Part shown: positions 10,576 to 21,904 of the stretch, piece after piece
Layout of the letters: each line of letters opens with the position of its first letter
Numbering within the stretch: the first letter of the stretch is position 1
DNA from: Isoetes taiwanensis
Lineage: Eukaryota > Streptophyta > Lycopodiopsida > Isoetales > Isoetaceae
DNA length: 64,000 nt
Direction of reading: 5' to 3'
Assembly: GCA_021234155.1 (NCBI GenBank)
Contig: JAJEKV010000030.1
Coordinates: 2,910,751-2,974,750 of the forward strand
The notes under the pieces: generated by a model
What the model was told of the DNA's origin: nothing
Database searches by the model: none
What the model saw: the letters and a program-made list of their open reading frames with translations, nothing else
Position numbers and translations under genes: made by a program

Positions 10576-11690
10576 GTACTAATGGTGAAGGATACGCATA
10601 AGAAGGTGGTGGAGGAGGAGGTGAGAGAGAGGGGGGAGGAGATGATTAGTATTTGTATGGAGGCAGTGGAGTAAGGGGTGATTCATATATGTAAGGAGGT
10701 GGTGGCGAGGGCGATCGAGGAGGAGACTGGTAACTATATGGAGGTGGAGTGGAAGGCGATGAAGGAGGTGGGGATTTGTAGACATAAGGAGGTGATGGAG
10801 AGGGTGATGGAGGAGGAGGCGAAGGTGATGCAGAAGGGGGGGATTTATAGACATATGGAGATGGTGGTGAAGGTGAAGGAGGAGGTGATGATTTATAGAT
10901 GTAAGGAGGTGGCGGCGAGGGCGATCGAGGAGGTGGGTAGACATATGGAGGTGGAGGGGAAGGCGATGGAGGAAGTGGGGATTTGTAGATATGTGGAGAT
11001 GGTGCCAACGGCAATGGAGGTGGAGGCAAAGGTGATACAGGAGGGGGTGATTTATAGACATATGGAGGTGGTGGCAAATATGATGGAGGAGGTGGTGATT
11101 TATAGATATAAGGAGGTGGTGGCGAGGGCAATGGATGACGAGGCGAAGGCGATGGAGGAGGTGGTGATTTATAGACGTAAGGAGGTGGTGGCAAGGGCAA
11201 TAGAAGAGGGGGAGATGGGTAAACATATGGAGGTGGAGGAGAAGGCAATAGAGGAGGTGGGGATTTGTAGATATAAGGAGGTGATGGCGAGGGAAATGGA
11301 CGAGGAGGCTAAATGTGATACTGAGAGGGGGGTGATTTATAGACATATGGTGATGGTGGCAAAGGTGATGGAGGAGGTGGTGATTTATAGATGTAAGGAG
11401 GTTGTGGTGAGGGCGTTCGAGGAGGTGGAGATTGATAAACATATGGAGAATTTGTAGACATAAGGAGGTGGTGGCGAGGGCAATGGAGGAGGTGGTAAAG
11501 GTGATGCAGGAGGGGGGGATTTATAGACATATGGAGGTGGCGACGAAGGTGATGGAGGGGGTGGCAGCGGTGAGGGCGATTGAGGAGATGGAGATTGGTA
11601 GACATATGGAGATTGGGAAGGCGATGGAGGAGGTGGAGATTTGTAGACATAAGGAGGTGGTGGCGAGGGCAATGGAGGAGGAGGCAAAGG
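10576..11690 (-). pseudogene. Extensin copy 1, 5'-truncated
   Basis: The minus strand encodes extensin blocks of the type SPPPPYVYKSPPPPSPSPPP, nearly identical to the C-terminal two thirds of the extensin at 16.3-18.1 kb. The coding sequence is cut at 11690, where duplicated PPR-flank sequence begins, so signal peptide, N-terminal domain and promoter are missing. Relative to copy 2 it also has an internal deletion near 11447 and a short frame-breaking change near 11310 (GGCTAAATGTGATACTGAG against GGCGAAGGTGATACAGG). The frame ends at PPYKY followed by TAA, as in copy 2. Without a promoter it is probably silent. Confidence 0.85.
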
Positions 11691-11852
11691 TCTACATGTA
11701 TCGGCTTAGAATCAAAACATAGTTAATCCCCTTATGAGACTTTTGCACAAATTATTGTCAGAAGCAAGCAGTGTTCAAAGAGCTGGACATAACACAGCTT
11801 GAGGCCAAACCAGGAAGCTTTGCAGGGCGAAACCATATCCAGATCCATTAAG

Positions 11853-13492
11853 CTAGCACCCAAAAGCACTACATGCTTTTAGGCTGTTCACAAATGTGAA
11901 CTTTGTGGGTTGCATGCCTTCCTGCTGCATTTCAGCATAACAATCGAATGCAAGAAGAGCATTCCCATGTTGTGAGCACCCTGCAATCAATGCATCCCAT
12001 GCCCACACGTCTTCTTTTCCATGTTTGTGAAGAATGTCATATGATTCAGTCAAGTTTCCGCACCTGGCATACATCTCAATTAGTGAACTCCCGAGAGCAT
12101 TGTCATGTTGAAGCTTTCTGCTTAAGATATGCATGAAGGCATCTGGCTTTTGTAGTTGCACCTATAGTCCCACATGCACTCAAAACACTTAGCAAAATGA
12201 ATTTGTCTGGTTTTATGCATTTTTGTCGCATATCATTAACACAATCCAAAGGTAAGCCGAGCTTCGTTGTTTTGGTTGTATCCAAAGAATCATGGTGCCC
12301 CACAGCACCAGATCTTGGTTTTTGAATTTGTCAAATACCTTCCGTGCTTCCTCTAAGTTTCCACATTTTGTGTACATGTCCACGAGGCTGCTGCCCAAAA
12401 CAATGTCAGATTGGAAACTGCTTTGTACTATTAAATCATGAATACGCCTCCCTTGTGTGATGCCCATGCTTATAGAAACCTTCACAACACTAGAAAATGT
12501 GAATCTATTTGGCCTTACACCATCCTCCTCCAAAGATGTTATCAAAACAAGTCTACAAACAAAAGTGCTTTCTCCATGTTGACGTATCCTCGCAATCATT
12601 GCGCAGTCCATGAAACTACATCTCTAGATGGCAACTTATTAAAACCTCGCTTGCACGATCCATGTCACCACACTTTGCATACATGTCAATGACCAGATTC
12701 CCCAAAATAAGGTCGGATCAAGTCCATTCTCGAATAATGTGCTCATGGATGCACTTACCCTCGCTTCTATAGCGTATATATGGCCACATGCTTTTAGGAT
12801 GCTAAGGAACGTAATTTTATCCCGCTTGATCCCATCATGCTGCATTTCTTCATAACATACTAAGGCGTAAAAGCCTTCACCATGTTTGGGCGATCCGCAA
12901 CCATTGCTCCCCAAGAAATTGCATTCCGAGATGGCGATTAAGGAACGGCTTGTAAGCCTCTTCCAATTTCCCACATTTTGCATACATGTCCACAAGGCTA
13001 CTTCCCAACACAATGTCCATCTGAAATCCACTTGTAAGGATCTGATCGTGGAGAAGCCTGCCATGTAGAGGAGTCAACGTTACAATACTTGCTTTAAGAA
13101 CCGCAAGATAAACAAACTTATTGGTCTCAAGACCTGACCAAATCATTCTCGTCATATAGCTGAAGAGCCCTATGACCTTCCCTTGTTTTGCATTGGCTGC
13201 AATAACTGCACTCCAAGTATACTGAGTTGGATTTGCCACTGAGGTGAAATATTGATTTGCTTCAACTAAACTTTCACAAGTGGCAAGCAAACGTATGACT
13301 TGATCATTCAAGACATGAATTGAAGTAAGCCCACCATGAAGAATCAGCAGAATCGCATACGCCTAGAAAGGCTCAAGTTTTGCACCTTTATACACTTCGG
13401 AAACAGCCCATAGGCATGGTCTCCTCGATATGGTAGTTCCTTTTTGCCGCGGCAATTCAAGAAATTACGATTGCATGTTCCAACCTCGTTCT
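11853..13492 (-). pseudogene. PPR copy 2, multiply frameshifted
   Basis: Every part of the PPR repeat exon is present but spread over at least five overlapping frames. The 3' end (11853-12120) is almost identical to copy 1, ending in the same SLKACSAFGC stop. From about 12.12 kb upstream, one- to four-base indels and substitutions break the frame repeatedly, and most of them sit on CAG or CTG triplets of copy 1. As it stands it cannot make a PPR protein. Because the lesions are so motif-specific, sequencing or consensus error is a real alternative to decay. Confidence 0.8.
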
Positions 13493-14963
13493 TCAAAATG
13501 CCCGAAGTCAAAATTTATAAGTTTTACCAAACCAATTGTGAAGAGTTGCAAACAATATCTAGAATTATATACCGCCACTTGCCAAAGTCACCATCGACCT
13601 GCAAAGAAGCACCACATGTACACAATACTATGCTTCATCCACCAAAGCATAAAAAGCACAAACCCGAAGACAAATTGAACCCACATGTTTATAGAAGAAT
13701 CATTTTGCTTTTCGATATGTAGATGCGCTTCCCGGACATGGCTAAATCATAGGGCGAGCCGAGCACAGTAGCTGCAGCCCTTGCTTTAGAATTGCATAAC
13801 CCCAATAAAATGTCCAAAATGATAAAGATCGGCATGTTTGGTTAGAGCTTCGGCTATGGTAGAGAAGAGCTCCTTACAATTGCCTTCACCAAGATAATAA
13901 ATCTTCATGAATGTTTGCTTCGCCAGAGCAATGCGACAACAAAATCACACCATTTTCATTCCATGTAGCGTAGAAATTAGAGAGGCCAGCTCCTAATGCG
14001 GAAGCACGCACCTTTCCCAGCTCCGACTCTCCATAATCCGAGCCTAGCGGAACCCGGTCAAATCTGAGTTTCCCTGTTTATTTGGACACCGAATCCATGG
14101 CAATTGAAATCTCGCCCAACATTGTTGCGTATGTTATCGAGTTATGAACAGTCTTGATCAAGCCCGCCATAGACAGATCGATAGTGACAATTTTGGAGCA
14201 AATTTGGAGTCTTTATATGCCAATGCCATCCCCTCGCCCCATGTAAGGGCATGAAGGACTAATTGTAAACTACTCTATTCTTGAGTTTATGCTCGCAACT
14301 AGGCAAAATTTGCCTTGCTTACGGCGCCCAAATCATAATACCAACGAAAAGAACGAGCTCCACAATTGCGAGTTTCGGAATGGACCAATTACCCTTTCTA
14401 AGTTATTTTGCAGGAATAATATAATTTATCCTGTAATCTAAACCCAGCCAAGACACACCCATTAACCGGGCTTTTGTGAATTTGCAAGAGATAGCTAAGC
14501 ACCCAAGATCGATGGATTTGGCAATTGGAGTTGTGAACTGTCTCTTGCAACGATAAACTCAAGGCCAAAAGGAAATAGATTACTGTTTTCTTGCTCTCTT
14601 AGGTCGATGGGGCTTTAAACATGGCCACCCCGAATGAAGCATAGCTCTACAGCGCCAGATTTGACGACTAGAGGACGGATTTGCAAGGGTAGGAGCCCTT
14701 TACCTATTTTGGATGCGCTATAGAAGTAGAGTCGGAGAGCAGACTAAATCTTTCAGATAATCTTGCTGCGGCAAGAGACATTTGGCCGCGCATTTAGCCC
14801 GGGTCATATTCCAGCAGCCCAGGTTGCTAGAGCTTCAATGCCATAGCCAGGAGCTGCAAAATATTTGGGGCTCCAGTTCCGACATACCCCAAATCCGACT
14901 CATAGAGCAGGGGATTCGATTGCTTCCAAAGCAAGAATCCTGTCGATTTTCTTTTTAATTTTT

Positions 14964-15714
14964 GGGAAAACTACCAAAATGCCCCTATGAGTTTATGTAA
15001 TTACTAAAATGCCCTTATGAGTTTCAAAATTACTAAAATGCCCCTGACTCAAATAAATATACAAATAAATTACCAATTTGCCCTTAGACATCAAATTTAA
15101 TTACCAAAATACCCCTACACATCAAACTTAATTACCAAAATGGCATTACATAACAATTTTGATCAATCTACACCAAATTTAATTACCAAAATGCCCTATA
15201 CTTCAAACTTAATTACAAAAATACCCCTACAGAGCCTTGTTGTGACACTTACAAGGAGACAATGTTTCTTGTGGTTTTCGCGCACGATGACATTGCTATT
15301 GGAGGCGTGTTACCATGAGCCACACACAGATTTTTTGAACGTCCGAAACCTAAACGCATGTGCATAGGAGAAGAAGATGTAGAGAAGAGGAATATCATTA
15401 TGGAAGGTGTAATGGAAAAGACACAATGCATGTTGTTGTATAGGCTCCAATTCGGTGATGATTGTGACTTCTGTAATCTCTTTGTTGAATTTAAACTTCA
15501 ATTCTTGAGGCATTTAGTATAGATTGCAGTAGAATAAGTATGTAAGGGCATTTTAGTAATTAAGTTTGGTGTGTAGGGGCAAATTGGTAATTTGTTTGTA
15601 TGTTTATTTTATACAGTATATTTATTTGAGCCAGGGGCATTTTGATAATTTTAAAACTCATAAGGGCATTTTGGTAATTACATAAACTCATAGGGGTATT
15701 TTGGTAGTTTTCCC
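14964..15714. mobile_element. Mutator-like miniature element with long TIRs
   Basis: The 751-bp insert starts GGGAAAACTACCAAAATGCC and ends with the inverse of nearly the same sequence. The inverted arms stay similar for about 100 bp and more weakly to about 180 bp, built of degenerate 'TTACCAAAATGCCC' repeats. It is bounded by a 9-bp duplication, TTAATTTTT, at 14955-14963 and 15715-15723. Long TIRs beginning with G and 9-bp target duplications are typical of Mutator-like elements. The interior has no transposase, so it is non-autonomous. The matching site in copy 1 (near 9900) is empty. Confidence 0.85.
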
Positions 15715-16272
15715 TTAATTTTTTTTATTTTTTTTCAAGGGCACGTGTCTCTCCCAGTTAAGAGATATTCCATGCATGTTTTGCATCCGTGCAGCATGGA
15801 GTGAAAGCCAATGCATGTTTTTCCATCTTGTAGCATGGAATGCGGGCACAATAAATAAATGACTATGTGAAATACATCCTCAAACAATTCCAATTTGAAA
15901 TTTCTATTTCGTGTCTCAAGAGAAAAGTTTGTTATCTTGCTAAAGAAGTAAAAAGATGTAAAAAGATGACAAGTAAAAAAAAAGGAATGTACAACAAGGA
16001 AGAGAAAGTGGTGCTAGGGAGAGGGAGGGAGGGAGGGAGGAGAGAGAGAGAAGGGGCATAAAAATTTGTATTTATTTATTAATTTCTTAAAGGAATAAAC
16101 AATGTATATCAACTTACATAGAGCAAGTGCATTGGCAGGTAAAATGTTGAGGTGGGGAGTTATGGTAATAAGGGGTTGGGGAGGAGCACTCAAATGATGG
16201 CGGTACTAATGGTGAAGGATACGCATAAGAAGGTGGTGGAGGAGGAGGTGAGGGAGAGGGGGGAGGAGATGA

Positions 16273-18082
16273 TTAGTATTTGTATGGAGGCAGTGGAGTA
16301 AGGGGTGATTCATATATGTAAGGAGGTGGTGGCGAGGGCGATCGAGGAGGAGACTGGTAACTATATGGAGGTGGAGTGGAAGGCGATGAAGGAGGTGGGG
16401 ATTTGTAGACATAAGGAGGTGATGGTGAGGGTGATGGAGGAGGAGGCGAAGGTGATGCAGAAGGGGGGGATTTATAGACATATGGAGATGGTGGTGAAGG
16501 TGAAGGAGGAGGTGATGATTTATAGACGTAAGGAGGTGGCGGCGAGGGCGATCGAGGAGGTGGGTAGACATATGGAGGTGGAGGGGAAGGCGATGGAGGA
16601 AGTGGGGATTTGTAGATATGTGGAGATGGTGCCACCGGCAATGGAGGTGGAGGCAAAGGTGATACAGGAGGGGGTGATTTATAGACATATGGAGGTGGTG
16701 GCAAATATGATGGAGGAGGTGGTGATTTATAGATATAAGGAGGTGGTGGCGAGGGCAATGGATGACGAGGCGAAGGTGATGGAGGAGGTGGTGATTTATA
16801 GACGTAAGGAGGTGGTGGCAAGGGCGATAGAAGAGGGGGAGATGGGTAAACATATGGAGGTGGAGGAGAAGGCAATAGAGGAGGTGGGGATTTGTAGATA
16901 TAAGGAGGTGATGGCGAGGGAAATGGACGAGGAGGCGAAGGTGATACAGGAGGGGGTGATTTATAGACATATGGTGATGGTGGCAAAGGTGATGGAGGAG
17001 GTGGTGATTTATAGATGTAAGGAGGTTGTGGTGAGGGCGTTCGAGGAGGTGGAGATTGATAAACATATGGAGGCGGAGGGGAAGGCGATGGAGGAGGTGA
17101 GAATTTGTAGACATAAGGAGGTGGTGGCGAGGGCAATGGAGGAGGTGGCGGCGAGGGCGATGGAGGAGGTGGTAAAGGTGATGCAGGAGGGGGGGATTTA
17201 TAGACATATGGAGGTGGCGACGAAGGTGATGGAGGGGGTGGCAGCGGTGAGGGCGATTGAGGAGATGGAGATTGGTAAACATATGGAGATTGGAAAGGCG
17301 ATGGAGGAGGTGGAGATTTGTAGACATAAGGAGGTGGTGGCGAGGGCAATGGAGGAGGAGGCAAAGGTGATACAGGAGGAGGTGATTTATAAACATATGG
17401 AGGTGGTGGCAAAGGTGATGAAGGAGGTGGTGATTTATAGGCATAAGGAGGTGGTGGCGAGGGCAATGGAGGAGGGGGAGATGTGTAAACATATGGAGGT
17501 GGAGGTGAGGGCAATGAAGGAGGGGGATTTTTTAACATAAAGAGGTGGTGGCGAGGGTGATAGAGGGGATGATTTATACATATAAGGTGGTGATGGCAAG
17601 GGCGATAGAGGAGGAGGGGTTTTATAGATATAAGGAGGAGGCGGTGAGGGAGATCGGGGAGGTGGTGATGGGTAAACATAGGGAGGTGATGGCGATGGGT
17701 AAACATAAGGAGGTTGAGGCGAGGGGGATAGGGGAGGTGGTGAAGGAGAGACATAATGTGGCAGAGGAAGAGGGGATTCATATGCTAGAGGTGGAGGTGA
17801 GGATGCATAAACTAAAGATGGAGGTGGTGGGGAGGCATATACAAGGGGTGGAGGAGGAGAAGATGAATACTCAAAATTCGGAATTGGGACAGAAGGACGA
17901 GGATATGCGGGTTGTTGAGAATGTAACCAAGGTGGCAACCACGGCAAAGGACGAAAGAAAAACTTGGAGCTTTTCCTTCTAGCCTCCGTAACTGAGTATG
18001 CAGTGCCTTGATCCAAATCATCTCCTGCAGCCCAAGCTCCAGCAATTAACACAAATAACAGTATGATGCTCAGTTGCTTCAT
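16273..18082 (-). CDS. Extensin (hydroxyproline-rich cell wall protein), one frameshift
   Basis: Extensins are secreted structural glycoproteins: prolines in SPPPP blocks are hydroxylated and arabinosylated, and tyrosines in YVY motifs are cross-linked in the wall. The start at 18080-18082 opens a signal peptide (MKQLSIILLFVLIAGAWA), then a basic stretch (TEARRKSSKFFFRPLP) and more than 25 PPPPYVYKSPPPP-type repeats. Two overlapping frames make up the protein: the N-terminal part runs from 18082 and the repeat part ends in a stop at 16273. The switch lies near 17530, at the A6 and C5 runs after LYVKK, and a single-base change would join them. The protein ends at PPYKY, then TAA. In the third extensin the same codon is CAA, so the stop may be a shared derived truncation. 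It is the only one of the three extensins with an obvious promoter. Confidence 0.85.
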
Positions 18083-18128
18083 ATTTTCTTCACTGTTCTA
18101 ACTTGTTTTCCTAAATGTGAAAGATGGA

Positions 18129-18136
18129 TTATATAG
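18129..18136 (-). promoter_or_regulatory. TATA box of the extensin gene
   Basis: TATATAAT on the minus strand lies about 50 bases before the ATG, leaving room for a 5' leader of roughly 20 bases. Confidence 0.6.
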
Positions 18137-19394
18137 GCCTCTTGATGCTATTTTTGAGGTAAAAATAGTCCTTGTAGCTTACTATCTTTTAAAATTTAGT
18201 CTGCAGAAAGAATTTCTCACTATCTTCTTTTTTTAGACATAAGCTTAAGTTCAGGCCATTCATTGTTCAGGATAAAATAATTTGATTAATAGATTTTATT
18301 AGCTGGGTGGTATTATAATTATCATATTATATTTATCTGTGTCAAAATGCTTGTGATATTTCACCAATCTACACTCTATATATTTGTGTCAAAGTGCTTG
18401 TGACATTTCATCCATCTGCACTCTGCATCCTCCGTATCTGTTACTCTTTTCATTCACCTAGCTATGTTTTTTTTCCATGCTCCCATGTTTCATTTGTATC
18501 ACGGTTTTTATGATAGTTATTTTGCAAGCAATGAATCTTACCATTTCCTTTGCATCTTTTGCTCCTTTTTTCTATGTTACGTTTTTTCCTCTCCCTCCCT
18601 CTCTGTTTTTTTCTTTTTCATTTTACGGTTGTACTGCTTTATTGTGCTTCAATTGTACAACATTTAAGGAGTTCTTACGAAGGTTATTGTCTTGAAGGTT
18701 GGTTTCCCCCAACTCCTGCTATTATTCTGTCAATGCAAGAGATTTATCTAAACGATAATGGATGATGCCAGTTGAAGGACATGCAAACAAATCAAGCCAT
18801 CTAACTTATTAATGGTTGTATGCGAACATTTGAATAATATAACTGAGATAAAATATCCATTATGAGTTTCACATACTAATTGCTGGTCTCTACTTTGTAC
18901 TTCGCTAGAAAACTTGTCATGTTTTGGTAATGGGCTGCTTCATAAGAAAGTATTGCACTTCAAGCCTTTAAAGGCAAATTGAGGCTTTTTATTTAACTGA
19001 GCATCTTCATCCTACCTTTCCATCATTGCATGCAAATAGTCTAGAAATGATCCTCTAGCTTAGTGAAAGCAAAAAACTCATAGAAATACGTAACATCATG
19101 GGAATTTATAATTAATTGTTTGGAGTATATAGATAAAAAAAGATTGTACAACCAATTTATTTCGAGTTTGCGTAAATTAAATAAGGCCTTAAACAACATA
19201 AACCATCAGTTGATGATTTTAGCGTGCATAAGGAGATTCTTTGAAAGGTTAGATAAACACCATTGCATCTCTTAGACTCTCTTCCCATTTGATTTATCAC
19301 CTACAAGCATAAATATATCCATGCATCTTTACAAAGTTTAGTTGAGCTACATATTTCACTCAAATTGTGAAAATGTTTTCATAAATTTATTTAT
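18137..19394. other. Intergenic, nothing recognised
   Basis: Upstream region of the extensin gene. 18340-18430 contains two related phrases (GTGTCAAAATGCTTGTGATATT and a second copy about 55 bases on). No gene is supported. Confidence 0.5.
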
Positions 19395-19745
19395 ACAGAA
19401 CATCGTCATTTGCTTGCAAGGAAATGGAATATTATTGTTCGATGCAGAACTTTTAGGTGAAATGTTTGTCTAAATTAGCTTGCCAAACTTCAACATCTAT
19501 GCATGATGTTATGAATCTTGAGAATTACTTTTAGTATTTTAAGGATTTATTAGGTAAGTTAAATGTGTTCCAAGACTATGTATAGCCTAAAATATGCTAT
19601 GACAAGCATTTTTAGCGAATAGTTAGAAAATGCAGTTCTATATAGAAGGAGATAAAACTCCAAGAAAATCAAAAGAAGAACAAAATACCAATGAAAAAAT
19701 GGAAAGAAACTTTGCTAAGGTTCATAAGGGCCTGAGGATTATTTA
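19395..19745. repeat. Block shared with 3300-3640
   Basis: Same orientation and closely similar to the block at 3.3 kb. It is followed at 19753-19773 by ACAATTACAATTACAT, the tail of the hairpin SINE family without its body. Confidence 0.8.
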
Positions 19746-19774
19746 TAAACTGTGAGTACAATTACAATTACATT

Positions 19775-19955
19775 AGTATAAATGCATCATAAAATAAAAT
19801 GTGATGATGACTACAGAACAATTGAACTTCCTCATTACATCTAGCATAGGCACTACATTAAGAGATACCCCATGCATATTTTGCATCCTTGCAGTATGGA
19901 GTGCCCATGCATGTTTTCCCATCTTGCAGCATGGAGTGCGGGCAAAATAAATGAA
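19775..19955. repeat. Extensin 3' flank, third copy
   Basis: Similar to 10036-10225 (shared AAATGCATCATAAAATAAAA and TCTAGCATAGGCACTACATT). It shows that the third extensin descends from the same larger duplicated segment, not from a copy of the coding part alone. Confidence 0.8.
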
Positions 19956-20289
19956 TGACACAATTCGTAATCTTTTCTAAATTCCCTAGCCATTGATGTG
20001 AAAAGATCGAGATCCAATTGTGAAGATATCTACCACATCATATTGTGATGAGGTGAAGTCGCTCTTGGATAGGCTAGAATCACGAAAGGGTCTAGGTCTA
20101 GTAGGGCGATGACAAGTTTAAAAAAAAAAAAAAAAAAGGAATCATACAACAAGGAAGAGAAAGTGATGCTAGAGAGAGAGAGAAATGAAATGGAACTGCA
20201 GATCACCAGGTCTATGAGAGAGAGAGAGGGGGGTGGGGGCATAAAAAATTTGTATTTATTTATTAATTTCTAAAAAGACTACAGAATGT

Positions 20290-21545
20290 ATTACATAGAG
20301 CACTGGCAGGTAAAATGTTGATGTGCGGAGTTAGGTAATAAGGGGTTGGGGAGGAGCACTCAAGTGATGGCGGTACTAATGATGAAGGATACAGAGAAGG
20401 AGGTGGTGGAGGAGGAGGTGAGGGATGGGGGAAGGAGGTGATTGGTATTTGTATGGAGGCAGTGGAGTAAGGGATGATTCATATATGTAAAGAGGTGGGG
20501 GCGAAGGTGATGTGGGGGGGAGGGGAGGGGGGTGGGGATTTGTAGGCATAAGGAGTGAGGGCGATCAGGGATGTGGAGATAGGTAAATATATGGAGGTCG
20601 AGTGGAAGGCAACGAAGGAGGTGGGGATTTGTAGACATAAGGAGGTGATGGCGAGCATGATGGAGGAGGAGGCAAAGGTGATGCAGGAGAGGGGGATTTA
20701 TAGACATATGGCGGTGGTGGTGAAGGTGAAGGAGGAGGTGGTGATTTATAGACGTAAGGAGGTGGCGACGAGAGTGATCGAGGAGGTGGAGATTGGTAGA
20801 CATATGGAGGTGGAGGTGGAGGGGAAGGTGATGGAGGAGGTAGGGATTTGTAGACATAAGGAGGTGGTGCCGAGGGCAATGAAGGAGGAGGCAAAGGTGA
20901 TATAGGTGGGGGTGATTTATAGATATACGAAGGTGGTGGCAAAGGTGATGGAGGAGGTGGTGATTTATAGATGTAAGAAGGTGGTGGCGAGTGCGATGGA
21001 GGATGGGAGATGGGTAAACATATTGAGGTGGAGGGAAATGAAATAGAGGAGGTGGGGATTTGTAGACATAAGGAGGTGGTGCAAAGGGCAATGGAGGAAG
21101 AGACGAAGGTGATAAAAGAGCGGGGAGCGGCGAGGGTGATCGAGGAGGTGGAGATTGGTAGACATAGAGAGGTGGAGGGGAAGGCGATGGAGGAGGTGGG
21201 GATTTGTAGACATAAGGAGGTGGTGCCGAGGACAATGGGGGAGGAGGCGAAGGTGATATGGAAGGGGGTTATTTATAGACATATGGAGGTGGTGGCAAAG
21301 GTGATGGAGGAGGTGGTGATTTATAGACGTAATGAGGTGGTGGCGAGGGCGATGGAGGGGGAGATGGGTAAACATATGGAGGTGGAGGGGATAGAGGAGG
21401 TGGGGATTTGTAGACATAAGGATGTGATGCAGAGGGCAATGGAGGAGGAGACGAAGGTGATACAAGAGGAGGTGATTATAGATATATGGAGGTGGTGGCA
21501 AAGGTGATAGAGGAGATGGTGATTTATAGACCTGAGGGGGAGGTG
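20290..21545 (-). pseudogene. Extensin copy 3, decayed and 5'-truncated
   Basis: SPPPPYVYKSPPPP-type blocks are readable on the minus strand but jump among all three frames several times, and a stretch near 20510 has become a G-rich run. No signal peptide or start is seen at the right end, where repeats stop at about 21545. It is useful for comparison: after PPYKY it has CAA (Gln) where copies 1 and 2 have TAA, so the longer C-terminus was probably ancestral. Confidence 0.75.
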
Positions 21546-21596
21546 GTAATGCAAGTTCAATCTACAACACCAAATTACTCTCAAACATTAATGACT

Positions 21597-21796
21597 CTTA
21601 CAAAGAACTTCAAGTAGATTGAAGTCAGCATACAAACTCTCTACAATAACTTCAATTAGGATTCTATCATACAACTATTAATGCCCAAATAACTGCCAAA
21701 TATTAGTGACCCTTACAAATAACTTTATGTAAATTGAAGTCAACTTTCAACTCCCAACAATTTTAATTAGGATTGAAGTATACAACTATTAATGCA
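21597..21796. repeat. Two-copy tandem repeat, about 110 bp
   Basis: 21597-21681 and 21709-21796 share CTTACAAA, AATTGAAGTCA, AATTAGGATT and ATACAACTATTAATGC in the same order. Confidence 0.7.
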
Positions 21797-21904
21797 TTAT
21801 AAAAGCAAACTTTTTAATTTTTTTGGCTTTCTATCCATAAACATGGCTCTTAGGTTGCGGGTCACTGCGGGTTGGAAAGCACTATATGCCATGCGTAACA
21901 ACAC

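Larger units (their letters stand above)
6632..11690. repeat. Tandem duplication unit 1 (PPR plus 5'-cut extensin)
   Basis: The sequence starting at AAGGTCTACATGTATCG (6633) starts again at 11686, directly after extensin sequence. Unit 1 carries the intact PPR gene and an extensin lacking its 5' part. The three relevant junctions share AAGGT (left end, junction and position about 17367), pointing to microhomology-assisted duplication of an original PPR-extensin pair. Confidence 0.9.
11686..17367. repeat. Tandem duplication unit 2
   Basis: Unit 2 repeats unit 1 in order: PPR, upstream flank, extensin 3' flank, extensin. Differences are dense small indels between about 12.12 and 14.57 kb, a 751-bp insertion at 14964, and loss of the stretch matching 9946-10112. 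Outside the indel block the two units are nearly identical, which suggests a fairly young event. Confidence 0.9.

Noticed and set aside
10579-11442. His/Leu-rich minus-strand frames (HHLLHHLCHHLHM type)
   Set aside because: Alternative frame of the extensin repeat, with no signal peptide or known family.
10678-17540. Long plus-strand frames of 259 and 411 codons rich in MEE, ARAIEEV and HMEV
   Set aside because: They are the antisense of the extensin repeats. Purine-rich repeat DNA has few stops in several frames, and the opposite strand gives a textbook extensin.
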